The translations under genes were made by a program, and so were the position numbers. Positions 52,182 to 61,060 of a DNA stretch of 64,000 nt are shown here, in pieces (position 1 is the stretch's first letter; each line of letters starts with the position of its first letter). Origin of the DNA: Clostridia bacterium. Its GTDB lineage: Bacteria; Bacillota; Clostridia; Oscillospirales; Acutalibacteraceae. The notes under the pieces are model-generated. The model ran no database searches. It was given only the letters and a program-made list of their open reading frames with translations, and was not told where the DNA came from. The DNA lies in NCBI GenBank assembly GCA_017468425.1, contig JAFUIO010000021.1, positions 1 through 64,000 on the forward strand, read 5' to 3'.

Positions 52182-52697
52182 TTAATTTGCAACTTTTACT
52201 ACTGCGTGACGGATAATTCTGTCGCCCATTCTGTATCCCTTGCTGAAAACTTCTGCAATTGAGTTTTCACCAAGTGTATCATCATCAACGTGCATTACGC
52301 CGCTGTGAATGTTGGGGTCAAATTCTTCGCCTTTTTCGCCGAATTTCTCTACTGAATTTTTAGCGAGAATATCGTCAAACTGTTTTGAAATCATCTCAAA
52401 ACCTTTGCGAAGGTCTTCTGCACTGCCGTTTTCGTTTGCAAGTGCTCTTTCGAAATTATCAGCTACTGCAAGAAGTTCACCGATAAGCTGTGCTTTTGTA
52501 TCGCCGTGAATTGCCTCTTTCTCACGCTGTGTGCGTTTTCTGAAATTATCATATTCAGCAGCAAGACGAAGCATCTGATTATTTTTTTCTTCAAGCTCTT
52601 TTTCAAGCTTTTCGATTTTATCTGCTTTTTTCGCTTTCGCTTCTTTTTTAGATTCTTTCTTTTCTTCTTTTACTTCTTCTTTGATTTCTTCAGCCAC
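52182..52697 (-). CDS. grpE: Nucleotide exchange factor GrpE
   Basis: 171 aa. GrpE releases ADP from DnaK. An N-terminal Lys/Glu-rich tail leads into a long coiled coil (about 28-80; RLAAEYDNFRKRTQREKEAI is the family signature) and a small beta domain with FDPNIHSGVMHVDDDTLGEN. The start is GTG 52697, two bases after the hrcA stop, with AAAGG about 11 bases upstream. It is cotranscribed with hrcA and dnaK. Confidence 0.96.
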   Translation of the reverse strand: MAEEIKEEVKEEKKESKKEAKAKKADKIEKLEKELEEKNNQMLRLAAEYDNFRKRTQREKEAIHGDTKAQLIGELLAVADNFERALANENGSAEDLRKGFEMISKQFDDILAKNSVEKFGEKGEEFDPNIHSGVMHVDDDTLGENSIAEVFSKGYRMGDRIIRHAVVKVAN

Positions 52698-52699
52698 TT

Positions 52700-53719
52700 T
52701 TATTCATCCCTTTCTGCACTTATAATTTCGCCGACAAGTTTTGTAAGATATTTAACACTCGGAACAAGTCTTGCATAGTCCATTCGAGTCGGGCCTATGA
52801 TTCCGAATGCACCGCCCATTGAATCCGAAACAGTATACGGTGATACAATCATACTTGAATACTGAAGGGGTGTGAACGGATTTTCCTTGCCGATATATAC
52901 ATTCAGTCCGTTATTAGTGCCGGAAAGTACATTCAAAAGTGTATCTCGTTTTGAAAGAAATTCCATTATACCGAAAACGTCCGAACTTATTTCTTTATGA
53001 TTGAAAAGATTCTGCTGACCGCCCAGAACAATATCTGCGTGCATGGCTTCCTGAGCTAAATCTGAAAGTGCCACAACAATGGGGCTCATTGCAAGAGCAT
53101 ATTCACCCAACGACACCACAAGGCTCTGCAGAACCATATCTGCCATACTTTTAAGCGGTTTGCCGATAAATTTTTCGGCTGCCATTTTATAAAAAATCTG
53201 CACAATTTCTTCTGTGATATCAGCGTCTGTTCTGCAGACTTTATTTTTAAGTATACCTGATGAAGTGAGCATTACCACAATTGCAGTTCTTCTGCTTACA
53301 GGCACAAGCTCAACCTTACGGATTGATGCTCCCACACTTGTAGGCGTTGTTGTGACAACGGCACAATCTGTAATATCTGCCAGAATTGCTGATGCTTCCC
53401 TGAGAAGTTTTTCCGGGTCGCCGAAGTGAGTTCCCAGCATCATATCAATGCGTCTGCGCTGGTCTTCTTCCACAGAGCGTTCGCACATCAGCTCATCTAC
53501 ATAATATCTGTAACCCTTTTGTGTGGGGATTCTGCCTGATGATGTGTGAGGCTGCTCAAGATAACCCATTTCAGCAAGTTCAGCCATTTCGTTTCTGACA
53601 GTTGCAGAGGATACGGAAATATCCGAACTTTCAAGAAGCATCTTTGAACCTACAGGTTCGCCTGTTTTGATGTATCTTTCAATAACGGCTGCAAGAATCT
53701 GCTTTTTACGCTCTGTCAT
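52700..53719 (-). CDS. hrcA: Heat-inducible transcription repressor HrcA
   Basis: 339 aa. HrcA binds CIRCE and represses the class I heat-shock genes; GroEL helps keep it active. The N-terminal winged helix (about 1-75) includes GEPVGSKMLLESSDISVSSA and RNEMAELAEMGYLEQPHTSS, both diagnostic. ATG 53719 leaves nine bases to GGTGAG; an ATG at 53725 leaves only three. It is the first gene of its operon and represses itself through the CIRCE 32 bases upstream. Confidence 0.97.
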   Translation of the reverse strand: MTERKKQILAAVIERYIKTGEPVGSKMLLESSDISVSSATVRNEMAELAEMGYLEQPHTSSGRIPTQKGYRYYVDELMCERSVEEDQRRRIDMMLGTHFGDPEKLLREASAILADITDCAVVTTTPTSVGASIRKVELVPVSRRTAIVVMLTSSGILKNKVCRTDADITEEIVQIFYKMAAEKFIGKPLKSMADMVLQSLVVSLGEYALAMSPIVVALSDLAQEAMHADIVLGGQQNLFNHKEISSDVFGIMEFLSKRDTLLNVLSGTNNGLNVYIGKENPFTPLQYSSMIVSPYTVSDSMGGAFGIIGPTRMDYARLVPSVKYLTKLVGEIISAERDE

Positions 53720-53750
53720 TCCCATATTCTCACCGTCCTTATATGTTGCT

Positions 53751-53777
53751 TTAGCACTCGATAAACGAGAGTGCTAA
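53751..53777 (-). promoter_or_regulatory. CIRCE operator
   Basis: TTAGCACTC-N9-GAGTGCTAA, a perfect match to the consensus on both arms. It lies just downstream of the expected start site of the hrcA promoter, the usual repressing position. Confidence 0.98.
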
Positions 53778-53788
53778 AGTCTACATAT

Positions 53789-53817
53789 AATATACAACTG
53801 ATGGTAAATAAAGTCAA
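53789..53817 (-). promoter_or_regulatory. hrcA operon promoter
   Basis: On the minus strand TTGACT (53817-53812), 17 bases and TATATT (53794-53789). The expected start site falls directly before the CIRCE. The -35 box is only 22 bases past the clpC stop codon, with no terminator between. Confidence 0.85.
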
Positions 53818-53839
53818 TATTTCAAATGTAAACCTTTTG

Positions 53840-56275
53840 TTAATTAACTTCATCGAATATGAAATTTTCCTGATTTACATTGCATATATACTTTTTACCC
53901 GCTTTTACTTTACCGTCAAGCATCAGTTCAGAGAGCGTATCTTCAATTTTTGACTGAATTGCACGTCGCAGAGGTCTTGCACCGTAAACAGGGTCAAAAC
54001 CTGCAGCGGCAATTTTGCTGATTGCTTCTTCTGAAAAATCAATTTCAATATCAAGCTGTGCCACTCTCTTTTTAAGAGAATTGAGCATTCTGCCTGCTAT
54101 TTCTTCAATATCTTTCTGCATAAGCTGTCTGAAAACAATGATATCGTCAATTCTGTTCAGGAATTCAGGCTTGAAGCACTGTTTCAATTCGCCTAAAACA
54201 GATTCCTTGATTTTTTCGTGAGAAATGTTTTCAGATGATTCTGCAGAGAATCCGAAAGATGATTTCTTATCGGTTATAAGCTTTGCGCCTACGTTTGAAG
54301 TCATAATAATGATACTGTTTTTGAAATCGACTTTTCTGCCCTGGGAATCGGTAAGTATACCGTCTTCAAGAATCTGGAGAAGAATGTTGAAAACATCGGG
54401 ATGTGCTTTTTCAATTTCATCAAACAGAACAACGGAATAAGGTTTTCTGCGGATAGCCTCTGTAAGCTGTCCGCCTTCATCGTAACCTACGTATCCGGGA
54501 GGAGAGCCTACAAGCCTTGACACCGTATGCTTTTCCATATATTCTGACATATCAAAGCGGATTATTGCACTTTCAGAGCCGAACATTGACTCGGCAAGAG
54601 TTTTGCAAAGCTCTGTTTTACCAACACCTGTAGGACCAAGGAAAATGAATGAGCCTGTCGGTCGTTTCGGGTCTTTAAGACCTGCCCTGCCGCGTCTGAT
54701 TGCTTTTGCAACTGCAGTTACCGCTTCATCCTGACCTACTATTCTTTCGTGAAGTACATCTTCCATTTTAAGAAGTCTTGCACTTTCTTCTTCCGTTAAC
54801 TGTGTTACTGGGATTCCTGTCCAGTCTGCCACAATTTCTGCAATTTCTTCTGCAGTTACTTCACCGCTGAAAGACTGCAACTCTTTGCGACGTGTTTCTT
54901 TCTTTTCTTCCAGGAGAGAAGTAAGCTTCTTTTCTTCATCGCGTAATTCTGCAGCGGTTTCAAAATCCTGATTTGCCACAGCGTGTTCTTTTTCGCCGCG
55001 GATTGATTTGATTTTATCTTCCATTTCTTTCAAATCAGCGGGCATTGTGTAAGCACGAAGCCTTACTTTTGAAGATGCCTCATCTATTAAATCTATGGCT
55101 TTATCGGGCAGAAATCTGTCACCGATATATCTTGATGAAAGTTTAACGGCTGCATCTATGGCTTCTTGAGTAATTTTAATTTTGTGGTGTGCCTCGTATT
55201 TATCCTTAAGACCTTTGAGAATTTCGATTGCCTCTTCTTCACTTGGTTCACCTACCATAACAGGCTGAAAACGTCTTTCCAGAGCCGCATCTTTCTCAAT
55301 ATGCTTTCTGTATTCATCAATGGTAGTAGCACCGATAAGCTGAATTTCGCCACGTGCAAGTGAGGGCTTCAGAATATTGGCAGCGTCAACTGCACCTTCT
55401 GCCGAACCTGCACCGATAAGAGTGTGAATTTCATCTATGAACAGAATCACGTCACCTGCTTTTTTTACTTCATCCATAGCAGTTTTGATTCTTTCTTCAA
55501 AATCACCCCTGTATTTTGTACCGGCTACCATACCTGTAAGGTCAAGGGTATAAAGCTTTTTATCTTTAAGAAGTTCAGGTACTTCCCCTTCTGCAATTTT
55601 AAGGGCAAGTCCTTCTGCGATTGCAGTTTTACCTACACCCGGCTCACCGATAAGGCAAGGATTATTTTTTGTTCTGCGTGACAGAATCTGAATTACTCTT
55701 TCAATTTCTTTCTGTCTGCCGATAACAGGGTCTATTTTATTCTGCATTGCAAGTTCAGTAAGGTTTCTGCCGAACTTTTCAAGAGTGGGCACAGATGATT
55801 TTGCTTTTGCGTTGCCTTTCTTTGCATTGTCACCGCCTGATGACTCAAAGGCTTTGCTTATTTCTGATGCAATTTCATTAACCTGAACTCCGAGTTCGGA
55901 AATAATACTCACTGCGAGACCTTCGCTTTCCTTTATAATAGAAAGCAATATATGCTCTGTTCCCACAAGTGCCTGACCTGAGGTTGAGGCAAGGGATGCA
56001 GAATATTCAACGATGTGTTTTGAACGGGGTGTGAAATCTGCAGGAGTGAGTGATGTGGGAGTGCCTACACCTATACTCATCCTTAAGATATCTTCTACTT
56101 TTTCTTTAGTTATGCCTTTTGAGGAGAGAACACTTGACGCCACTCCGTCCACAGACAAAAGACCCATCAGAAGATGTTCACTGCCCACATACGCATGGCC
56201 TAAATTTTCAGCAGAAATCATCGCTTCATTCAAAGCCATATTTGCTTTTTCGGTAAAACCTGAAAATTTATACAT
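53840..56275 (-). CDS. clpC: ATP-dependent Clp protease ATP-binding subunit ClpC
   Basis: 811 aa. ClpC unfolds proteins marked by phosphoarginine and feeds them to ClpP. N-terminal Clp_N repeats (about 1-145, [18 protein letters not shown]), first AAA+ ring with [17 protein letters not shown] and [20 protein letters not shown] (core quoted), a middle domain with UVR-like coiled coil ([20 protein letters not shown]) and second AAA+ ring with [20 protein letters not shown]. It is the last gene of the ctsR-mcsA-mcsB-clpC operon and has CtsR control through the operators at 58334-58407. No terminator follows before the hrcA promoter. Confidence 0.97.
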   Translation of the reverse strand: MYKFSGFTEKANMALNEAMISAENLGHAYVGSEHLLMGLLSVDGVASSVLSSKGITKEKVEDILRMSIGVGTPTSLTPADFTPRSKHIVEYSASLASTSGQALVGTEHILLSIIKESEGLAVSIISELGVQVNEIASEISKAFESSGGDNAKKGNAKAKSSVPTLEKFGRNLTELAMQNKIDPVIGRQKEIERVIQILSRRTKNNPCLIGEPGVGKTAIAEGLALKIAEGEVPELLKDKKLYTLDLTGMVAGTKYRGDFEERIKTAMDEVKKAGDVILFIDEIHTLIGAGSAEGAVDAANILKPSLARGEIQLIGATTIDEYRKHIEKDAALERRFQPVMVGEPSEEEAIEILKGLKDKYEAHHKIKITQEAIDAAVKLSSRYIGDRFLPDKAIDLIDEASSKVRLRAYTMPADLKEMEDKIKSIRGEKEHAVANQDFETAAELRDEEKKLTSLLEEKKETRRKELQSFSGEVTAEEIAEIVADWTGIPVTQLTEEESARLLKMEDVLHERIVGQDEAVTAVAKAIRRGRAGLKDPKRPTGSFIFLGPTGVGKTELCKTLAESMFGSESAIIRFDMSEYMEKHTVSRLVGSPPGYVGYDEGGQLTEAIRRKPYSVVLFDEIEKAHPDVFNILLQILEDGILTDSQGRKVDFKNSIIIMTSNVGAKLITDKKSSFGFSAESSENISHEKIKESVLGELKQCFKPEFLNRIDDIIVFRQLMQKDIEEIAGRMLNSLKKRVAQLDIEIDFSEEAISKIAAAGFDPVYGARPLRRAIQSKIEDTLSELMLDGKVKAGKKYICNVNQENFIFDEVN

Positions 56276-56308
56276 AACTGTTACCTCCGTTATTTGTATT
56301 TTTTAAAT

Positions 56309-57316
56309 TTATTCGCCTAATATTTCTCTTACTTCCTTTGCTCTTAATTTATCTCTTTCTTCTGCATCAAGCATTGATGAATTTCTTACATTCACCGTTG
56401 CAGGTTGCATATCGGGAATCATTGCGTTGATTTTTTCTGTATCAATGTCAATAATTTTTTCTGCCGATGCAAGTCTTACAAGAGAAATGAGTTTCATAAA
56501 TTCGTTTGAAGTAAGCTTTCTTGCATATTTTAAAATTCCGTATGCTCTGAAAATTGAATCAAGATAACTTTCATCTGAAAGCAATTCTTTTCTTGCGTTT
56601 CTTTCCTGTGAAATAATCTGTTTTACAATTGATTCGAGGTTGAAAATTGCTTCTTTTTCGCTGATACCCAAAGTTATCTGATTGCTTATCTGATAGATAT
56701 CACCGCCCGGCTGACTTCCTTCGCCGTATGCACCGCGTATTACAAGGCCAAGCTTTGAAACGGTGGATGCAAGACGGGAAATAAGCCCTTGCTTTGTAAG
56801 TGCGGGAAGGTGGAGCATAACCGATGCTCTCATTCCTGTGCCCAGATTTGTGGGACACTGGGTGAGAAAGCCTATTCTTTCATCAAAAGCGTAGTTTAAA
56901 ACTCTGCCGATATCTTTTTCAACTTTTTCTGCTTTTTCATATGCTTTTTCAAGATCAAGCCCCGCTTCCATTGCCTGGATTCTCAGGTGGTCTTCTTCCT
57001 GAAGCATTATGCTTACATCTTCTTCATCAGAAAGAATAAGTGCTTTTGATTTTGAAGGACCTGCAAATTCGGGGCTTATGAGATGCCTTTCTGCAAGGGA
57101 AACCGTCTGAAAAGCAGGAACAGATTCCATTTCAATGAAACTCATATTTTCATTATCGGACAAAACTGCGTCTTTAATCCGTGAATTTAATTCCTTTTTC
57201 TTATCTTCATCAAGTCTGAAAGGGAAAGGATATTCTCTGATGTTTCTTGCAAATCTGATTCTTGTGCTGAGAACAACGTCGCCTTCCGGGCCGAAATCTC
57301 TGTACCATTTACCCAT
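56309..57316 (-). CDS. mcsB: Protein arginine kinase McsB
   Basis: 335 aa. McsB phosphorylates arginines on proteins, marking them for ClpCP and inactivating CtsR. It belongs to the guanidino kinase fold: GPEGDVVLSTRIRFARNIRE at the N-terminus binds ATP, and LTQCPTNLGTGMRASVMLHL holds the conserved Cys and Arg of the active site; RGAYGEGSQPGGDIYQISNQ follows (phosphoarginine binding). It needs McsA for activity. The ATG overlaps the mcsA stop by one base. Confidence 0.96.
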   Translation of the reverse strand: MGKWYRDFGPEGDVVLSTRIRFARNIREYPFPFRLDEDKKKELNSRIKDAVLSDNENMSFIEMESVPAFQTVSLAERHLISPEFAGPSKSKALILSDEEDVSIMLQEEDHLRIQAMEAGLDLEKAYEKAEKVEKDIGRVLNYAFDERIGFLTQCPTNLGTGMRASVMLHLPALTKQGLISRLASTVSKLGLVIRGAYGEGSQPGGDIYQISNQITLGISEKEAIFNLESIVKQIISQERNARKELLSDESYLDSIFRAYGILKYARKLTSNEFMKLISLVRLASAEKIIDIDTEKINAMIPDMQPATVNVRNSSMLDAEERDKLRAKEVREILGE

Positions 57317-57828
57317 TACATTTCACTCTCCATTCCCTTGATTTTATCTCTTAATTCTGCTGCTTTTTCAAAATTCTGTTCTTCTATTGCAACTTTCATT
57401 TCTTCCTGAAGTTCTGCAATAATTTCTTCTTTTGTTTTTTCCTTTTTCACTTCGTCAGGCTCTGTTACATTTGCAACCTTGCCGTTGTGCTGTGTTTTAC
57501 CGTGAATACGCTGGATTGACGGAAGAAGCATTTCATAGAATTTTTCGTAGCAATCGGCACAACCGATTTTGCCTGTTTTTACAATTTCTTCAAAAGACAT
57601 TCCGCATTTCTCACAACGCTCAACCTTACTGCCTGAAAGCATTGTTTTTGGTTTTGAGAAGAAATTGCCGAAGAAATCGCCTAAATCAAATCCGAATCCT
57701 GAAAATACATCTGTGTAGCCTAACTTCCCTGCACAGTCTGAGCACAGATGAAGCTGCGTATATTCTCCGTTCACAACACTTTTGATATGAGTTGTGGCCT
57801 CATGTTTTTTACAATTCTGACATAACAT
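57316..57828 (-). CDS. mcsA: McsB activator McsA (UvrB/UvrC-motif zinc protein)
   Basis: 170 aa. McsA activates the arginine kinase McsB. It has two zinc-binding pairs of CxxC: LCQNCKKHE and LCSDCAGKL, then RCEKCGMSF and GCADCYEKF. The C-terminal UVR motif is EEQNFEKAAELRDKIKGMES (about 148-167). The stop codon overlaps mcsB. It lies 22 bases after ctsR in the operon. Confidence 0.95.
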   Translation of the reverse strand: MLCQNCKKHEATTHIKSVVNGEYTQLHLCSDCAGKLGYTDVFSGFGFDLGDFFGNFFSKPKTMLSGSKVERCEKCGMSFEEIVKTGKIGCADCYEKFYEMLLPSIQRIHGKTQHNGKVANVTEPDEVKKEKTKEEIIAELQEEMKVAIEEQNFEKAAELRDKIKGMESEM

Positions 57829-57849
57829 AATTTATTCCTCCTCGTTGTA

Positions 57850-58296
57850 TTACATTAAAGTCAATAACATCTGCTTAAAAATTGCGGCTCTTATTTCATC
57901 GCGTACATCCTGCTGTGCGGCACGTAATGAATTTTCTGAAGTTGCTGCAAGGATAAGTTTTGCAGTTTTGTCGTCAAGCAGATTCTGATAATTAAGATTA
58001 TATAAATGTGCTCTGCACGTTTTATCGTCAAGTTTTAACCCGACTCCGTTTACAACGTGCATAAGCGCTGTACCCTTATCGTACTTTGCTCTTGTAATTC
58101 GGATATAGCCTCCGCCACCTCTGCGGCTTTCTACTATATAACCGTGTTCGGGCGTAAACCGCGAAGAAATAACGTAGTTTATCTGACTCGGTACACAACC
58201 GAGAGTTTCCGCCATTTCATTTCGCTGTATTTCTGTATATCCGTCAGTTTCAAGCATTTCCAATATCATCTGAGCTATTGCATTACTTAAATTCAT
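57850..58296 (-). CDS. ctsR: Transcriptional repressor CtsR
   Basis: 148 aa. CtsR is the class III heat-shock repressor; it binds tandem heptads RGTCAAA and loses binding through its winged glycine-rich loop on heat. The DNA-binding half contains MAETLGCVPSQINYVISSRF and the loop SRRGGGGYIRI. ATG 58296 was chosen; a GTG three codons earlier lies inside AGTGAGTGA, the weak ribosome binding site. It heads the ctsR-mcsA-mcsB-clpC operon, which it represses through boxes at 58334-58407. Confidence 0.96.
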   Translation of the reverse strand: MNLSNAIAQMILEMLETDGYTEIQRNEMAETLGCVPSQINYVISSRFTPEHGYIVESRRGGGGYIRITRAKYDKGTALMHVVNGVGLKLDDKTCRAHLYNLNYQNLLDDKTAKLILAATSENSLRAAQQDVRDEIRAAIFKQMLLTLM

Positions 58297-58333
58297 ATTA
58301 ATCACTCACTTATTTTATTCTTGTGTTTTTGAC

Positions 58334-58407
58334 TTTGACTTTCTTTGACCTTACACTAATTATTATAGTCAGTTTTTTCGTTTTATCAAAGGTCAAAAAA
58401 GGTCAAA
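58334..58407 (-). promoter_or_regulatory. ctsR operon promoter with two CtsR operators
   Basis: On the minus strand TTGATA (58389-58384), a 16-base spacer and TATAAT (58367-58362) form the promoter. GGTCAAA-GAA-AGTCAAA (58350-58334, minus strand) lies just past the start site and matches the CtsR heptad consensus with the correct 3-base spacer. A second perfect box, GGTCAAA-AAA-GGTCAAA (58391-58407, plus strand), lies just upstream of the -35. More TTTGAC half-sites surround both. Confidence 0.9.
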
Positions 58408-58512
58408 ATTGACTTTTGACTAATCAATATCCGAAATTATCTCCTGTTTTCTCGCTTTTTCTCATTTTTTCTTGATTTTTTGAATTTTTTATTTTTTGAT
58501 TTTATCATCAAA

Positions 58513-58562
58513 AGTCAAATAAAGGTCAAAAACTTGATTTTTGACCAAAATACGTATATACT
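58513..58562 (+). promoter_or_regulatory. Promoter of the beta-CASP nuclease gene with CtsR-like heptads
   Basis: TTGATT (58534-58539), 17 bases and TATACT (58557-58562). AGTCAAA (58513-58519) and GGTCAAA (58524-58530) lie just upstream with a 4-base spacer, and an inverted TTTGACC (58540-58546) sits in the promoter spacer. These could let CtsR act on this gene too, but the spacing is not the canonical three bases. Confidence 0.65.
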
Positions 58563-58583
58563 TTATATAAAGAGGTGATAATT

Positions 58584-60182
58584 ATGAAATTGACCTTTCT
58601 CGGTGCGGCACACGAGGTTACAGGCTCGTGTACACTTCTCAGTGCCTGCGGATACAATATTCTTATAGACTGCGGAATGGAACAAGGTGCAGACACATAT
58701 GAAAACTGCGATATCCCCGTTTCACCTGCTGAAATTGACTGCGTGTTACTTACTCACGCTCACATTGACCATTCAGGAAAGATTCCTATGCTTGTGGCAA
58801 ACGGCTACAAGGGTCCTGTTTTTTCTACTTCGGCAACACAGAAGCTCTGCTCAATAATGCTGCTTGATTCTGCTCATATACAGGAGCTTGAGGCTTTATG
58901 GAAAAACAAAAGAGCTGCACGCTCAGGTGAGGGCGAATATAAACCTCTTTATACTACAGAAGATGTGCACAAAACACTTCCTTTATTCAAAGGATGCGAA
59001 TATTCTGAAAAATACGATATATTCGACGGTATATCTGTCAGGTTTATTGATGCAGGTCATCTGCTCGGCTCTGCTTCCATCGAAATTACGGTAAATGAAA
59101 ACGGCGAAGAAAAAACTATACTGTTTTCAGGCGATGTGGGAAATATATCACGTCCCCTTATCCGCGACCCGCAGAAACCGAAGAAAGCCGATTTTGTTGT
59201 TATTGAATCAACTTACGGTGACAGACTTCACGGTGCAAGACCTGATTATGTTACGCAGCTTACCCGCATTATTCAGGACACTTTCGACAACGGCGGAAAC
59301 GTGATTATCCCCTGCTTTGCAATCGGCAGAACTCAGGAAATGCTTTATCTTATCCGCGAAATAAAAGAAAGAAAACTGATTAACGGGCACAGTGATTTCC
59401 CCGTATGGGTTGACAGTCCCCTTGCAGTTGAGGCAACTGAAATTTACAGTAATGACGATGAGTTGATGGCTTTTTACGATGATGAAACGCTGAAGCTTTT
59501 AAAAGAAAATATTGAGCCGATTAAATTCAGAGGTCTTAATCTTTCTGTTACAAGCGATGAATCTAAAAAAATCAATTCAGACGGCAAACCGAAAATTATT
59601 CTTTCAGCCAGCGGAATGTGTGAAGCCGGCAGAATCAGACATCACCTGAAACATAATCTGTGGAGAAAAGAATGCAGTGTTTTATTTGTAGGGTATCAGG
59701 CTCACGGCACACTGGGAAGAATGCTTACTGACGGTGCAAGACACATCAAACTTTTCGGTGAAGATATTCAGGTGCGTGCAAAAATAGAAAAATTAGACGG
59801 CATAAGCGGTCACGCAGACAAGAATATGCTGCTCGACTGGCTTGATAATATAGATGAAAAGCCTGAAAGGATTTTTGTGAATCACGGTGACGATAACTGT
59901 TGCGAAAATTTTGCAGAAACAGTAAGCACTGCCCTCGGAATAACTGCAGTTGCTCCGTATAACGGTGCTGTGTATGATTTGATTACGGGAGAGTGTATTG
60001 AAAAAGGCAATACAAAAATCCTTGAGAAAAAATCGAAGAAACCGTCCAACGTTTATGAAAGACTTGTGCTTGCAGGTAAGCATCTTATGGATGTTATTTA
60101 CCGCAACAAAGGCGGCACAAACAAGGATTTATCAAAATTTGCCGACCAGATAAACGACCTTGCACGTAAATGGGACAGGTAA
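58584..60182 (+). CDS. Metallo-beta-lactamase/beta-CASP ribonuclease-like protein
   Basis: 532 aa. It belongs to the CPSF73/Ysh1-type group of RNA-processing nucleases with the RNA-specificity (RMMBL) domain. Motif 2 is LLTHAHIDHSGKIP, motif 3 the His in DAGHLLGSASIE, motif 4 FSGDVGN; the beta-CASP part has VIIPCFAIGRTQEML and ILSASGMCEAGRIRHHLKHN, and the RMMBL end KLDGISGHADKNMLLDW with the last His. The full set of metal ligands is there. AGAGGTGA lies before ATG 58584; an in-frame GTG at 58575 is inside it. It is divergent from ctsR and shares its operator region. Confidence 0.92.
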   Translation: MKLTFLGAAHEVTGSCTLLSACGYNILIDCGMEQGADTYENCDIPVSPAEIDCVLLTHAHIDHSGKIPMLVANGYKGPVFSTSATQKLCSIMLLDSAHIQELEALWKNKRAARSGEGEYKPLYTTEDVHKTLPLFKGCEYSEKYDIFDGISVRFIDAGHLLGSASIEITVNENGEEKTILFSGDVGNISRPLIRDPQKPKKADFVVIESTYGDRLHGARPDYVTQLTRIIQDTFDNGGNVIIPCFAIGRTQEMLYLIREIKERKLINGHSDFPVWVDSPLAVEATEIYSNDDELMAFYDDETLKLLKENIEPIKFRGLNLSVTSDESKKINSDGKPKIILSASGMCEAGRIRHHLKHNLWRKECSVLFVGYQAHGTLGRMLTDGARHIKLFGEDIQVRAKIEKLDGISGHADKNMLLDWLDNIDEKPERIFVNHGDDNCCENFAETVSTALGITAVAPYNGAVYDLITGECIEKGNTKILEKKSKKPSNVYERLVLAGKHLMDVIYRNKGGTNKDLSKFADQINDLARKWDR

Positions 60183-60348
60183 AATAAGTAATTATGTAAT
60201 AAGTAAAAGGGAATCGGTTCGTAAAGAAAATAATGTGAATTTGTGAACAAAAAGCATCAACCTTTTATTTATTGTTTAAAAAAAGTACATACTATTTTGT
60301 AAAATTAAGGTATAATATATTTGTAAAATAAAAAAGGAGTGGTCTTTT

Positions 60349-61035
60349 ATGGCAACAGAAAAAATACTTATAGTCGATGACGATACCAATATCTGCGAGC
60401 TTCTCAGACTTTACCTTGAAAAAGAAGGCTTTTCAACTGTAATTGCAAATGACGGTCAGAGTGCTATCAACGCATTCCAGGAAGAACAGCCCAGTATGAC
60501 TCTGCTTGACATTATGCTTCCCGGCCTTGACGGTTGGCAGGTTTGCAGAGAAATCAGAAAAATTTCAAACAAACCTATTATTATGCTTACTGCGAAAGGT
60601 GAAACTTTCGATAAAGTGTTAGGTCTTGAATTAGGTGCTGACGACTACATTGTTAAACCCTTTGAAACAAAAGAAGTTGTTGCACGTATCAAGGCTGTTC
60701 TCAGAAGAACTTCAACAAACGTTGCAGAAACAGTAAACGAAGTTAATTTCGATAAACTTTCAATCAACCTTACAAACTACGAGCTTAAAGTTAACGGCGA
60801 ACAGGTTGACACTCCCCCGAAAGAAATGGAGCTTATTTTCCACCTTGCTTCAAATCCTAACAGAGTTTTCACACGCGACCAGCTTCTTGACGAAGTATGG
60901 GGATTTGACTACTACGGCGACTCAAGAACTGTTGACGTTCACGTTAAACGTTTAAGAGAAAAACTTGAAGGCGTTTCAGACAAGTGGGAACTTAAAACCG
61001 TATGGGGTGTAGGCTACAAGTTTGAAACAAAATAA
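60349..61035 (+). CDS. OmpR/PhoB-family response regulator
   Basis: 228 aa. The receiver domain (about 1-115) has the acidic pair VDDD at the N-terminus, the phospho-acceptor Asp54 in LLDIMLPG, Thr in MLTAKGE and Lys in DDYIVKPFETKE. The C-terminal winged helix binds DNA (RVFTRDQLLDEVWGFDYYGD and RTVDVHVKRLREKL). It is the usual partner of the kinase encoded 26 bases downstream. Targets unknown; the HtrA-like protease gene beyond the kinase is one possible target, as in CssRS-type envelope stress systems (inference). AAAGGAG precedes the ATG. Confidence 0.95.
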   Translation: MATEKILIVDDDTNICELLRLYLEKEGFSTVIANDGQSAINAFQEEQPSMTLLDIMLPGLDGWQVCREIRKISNKPIIMLTAKGETFDKVLGLELGADDYIVKPFETKEVVARIKAVLRRTSTNVAETVNEVNFDKLSINLTNYELKVNGEQVDTPPKEMELIFHLASNPNRVFTRDQLLDEVWGFDYYGDSRTVDVHVKRLREKLEGVSDKWELKTVWGVGYKFETK

Positions 61036-61060
61036 GTAAAACAAAAAGGAGATGCGGAAG

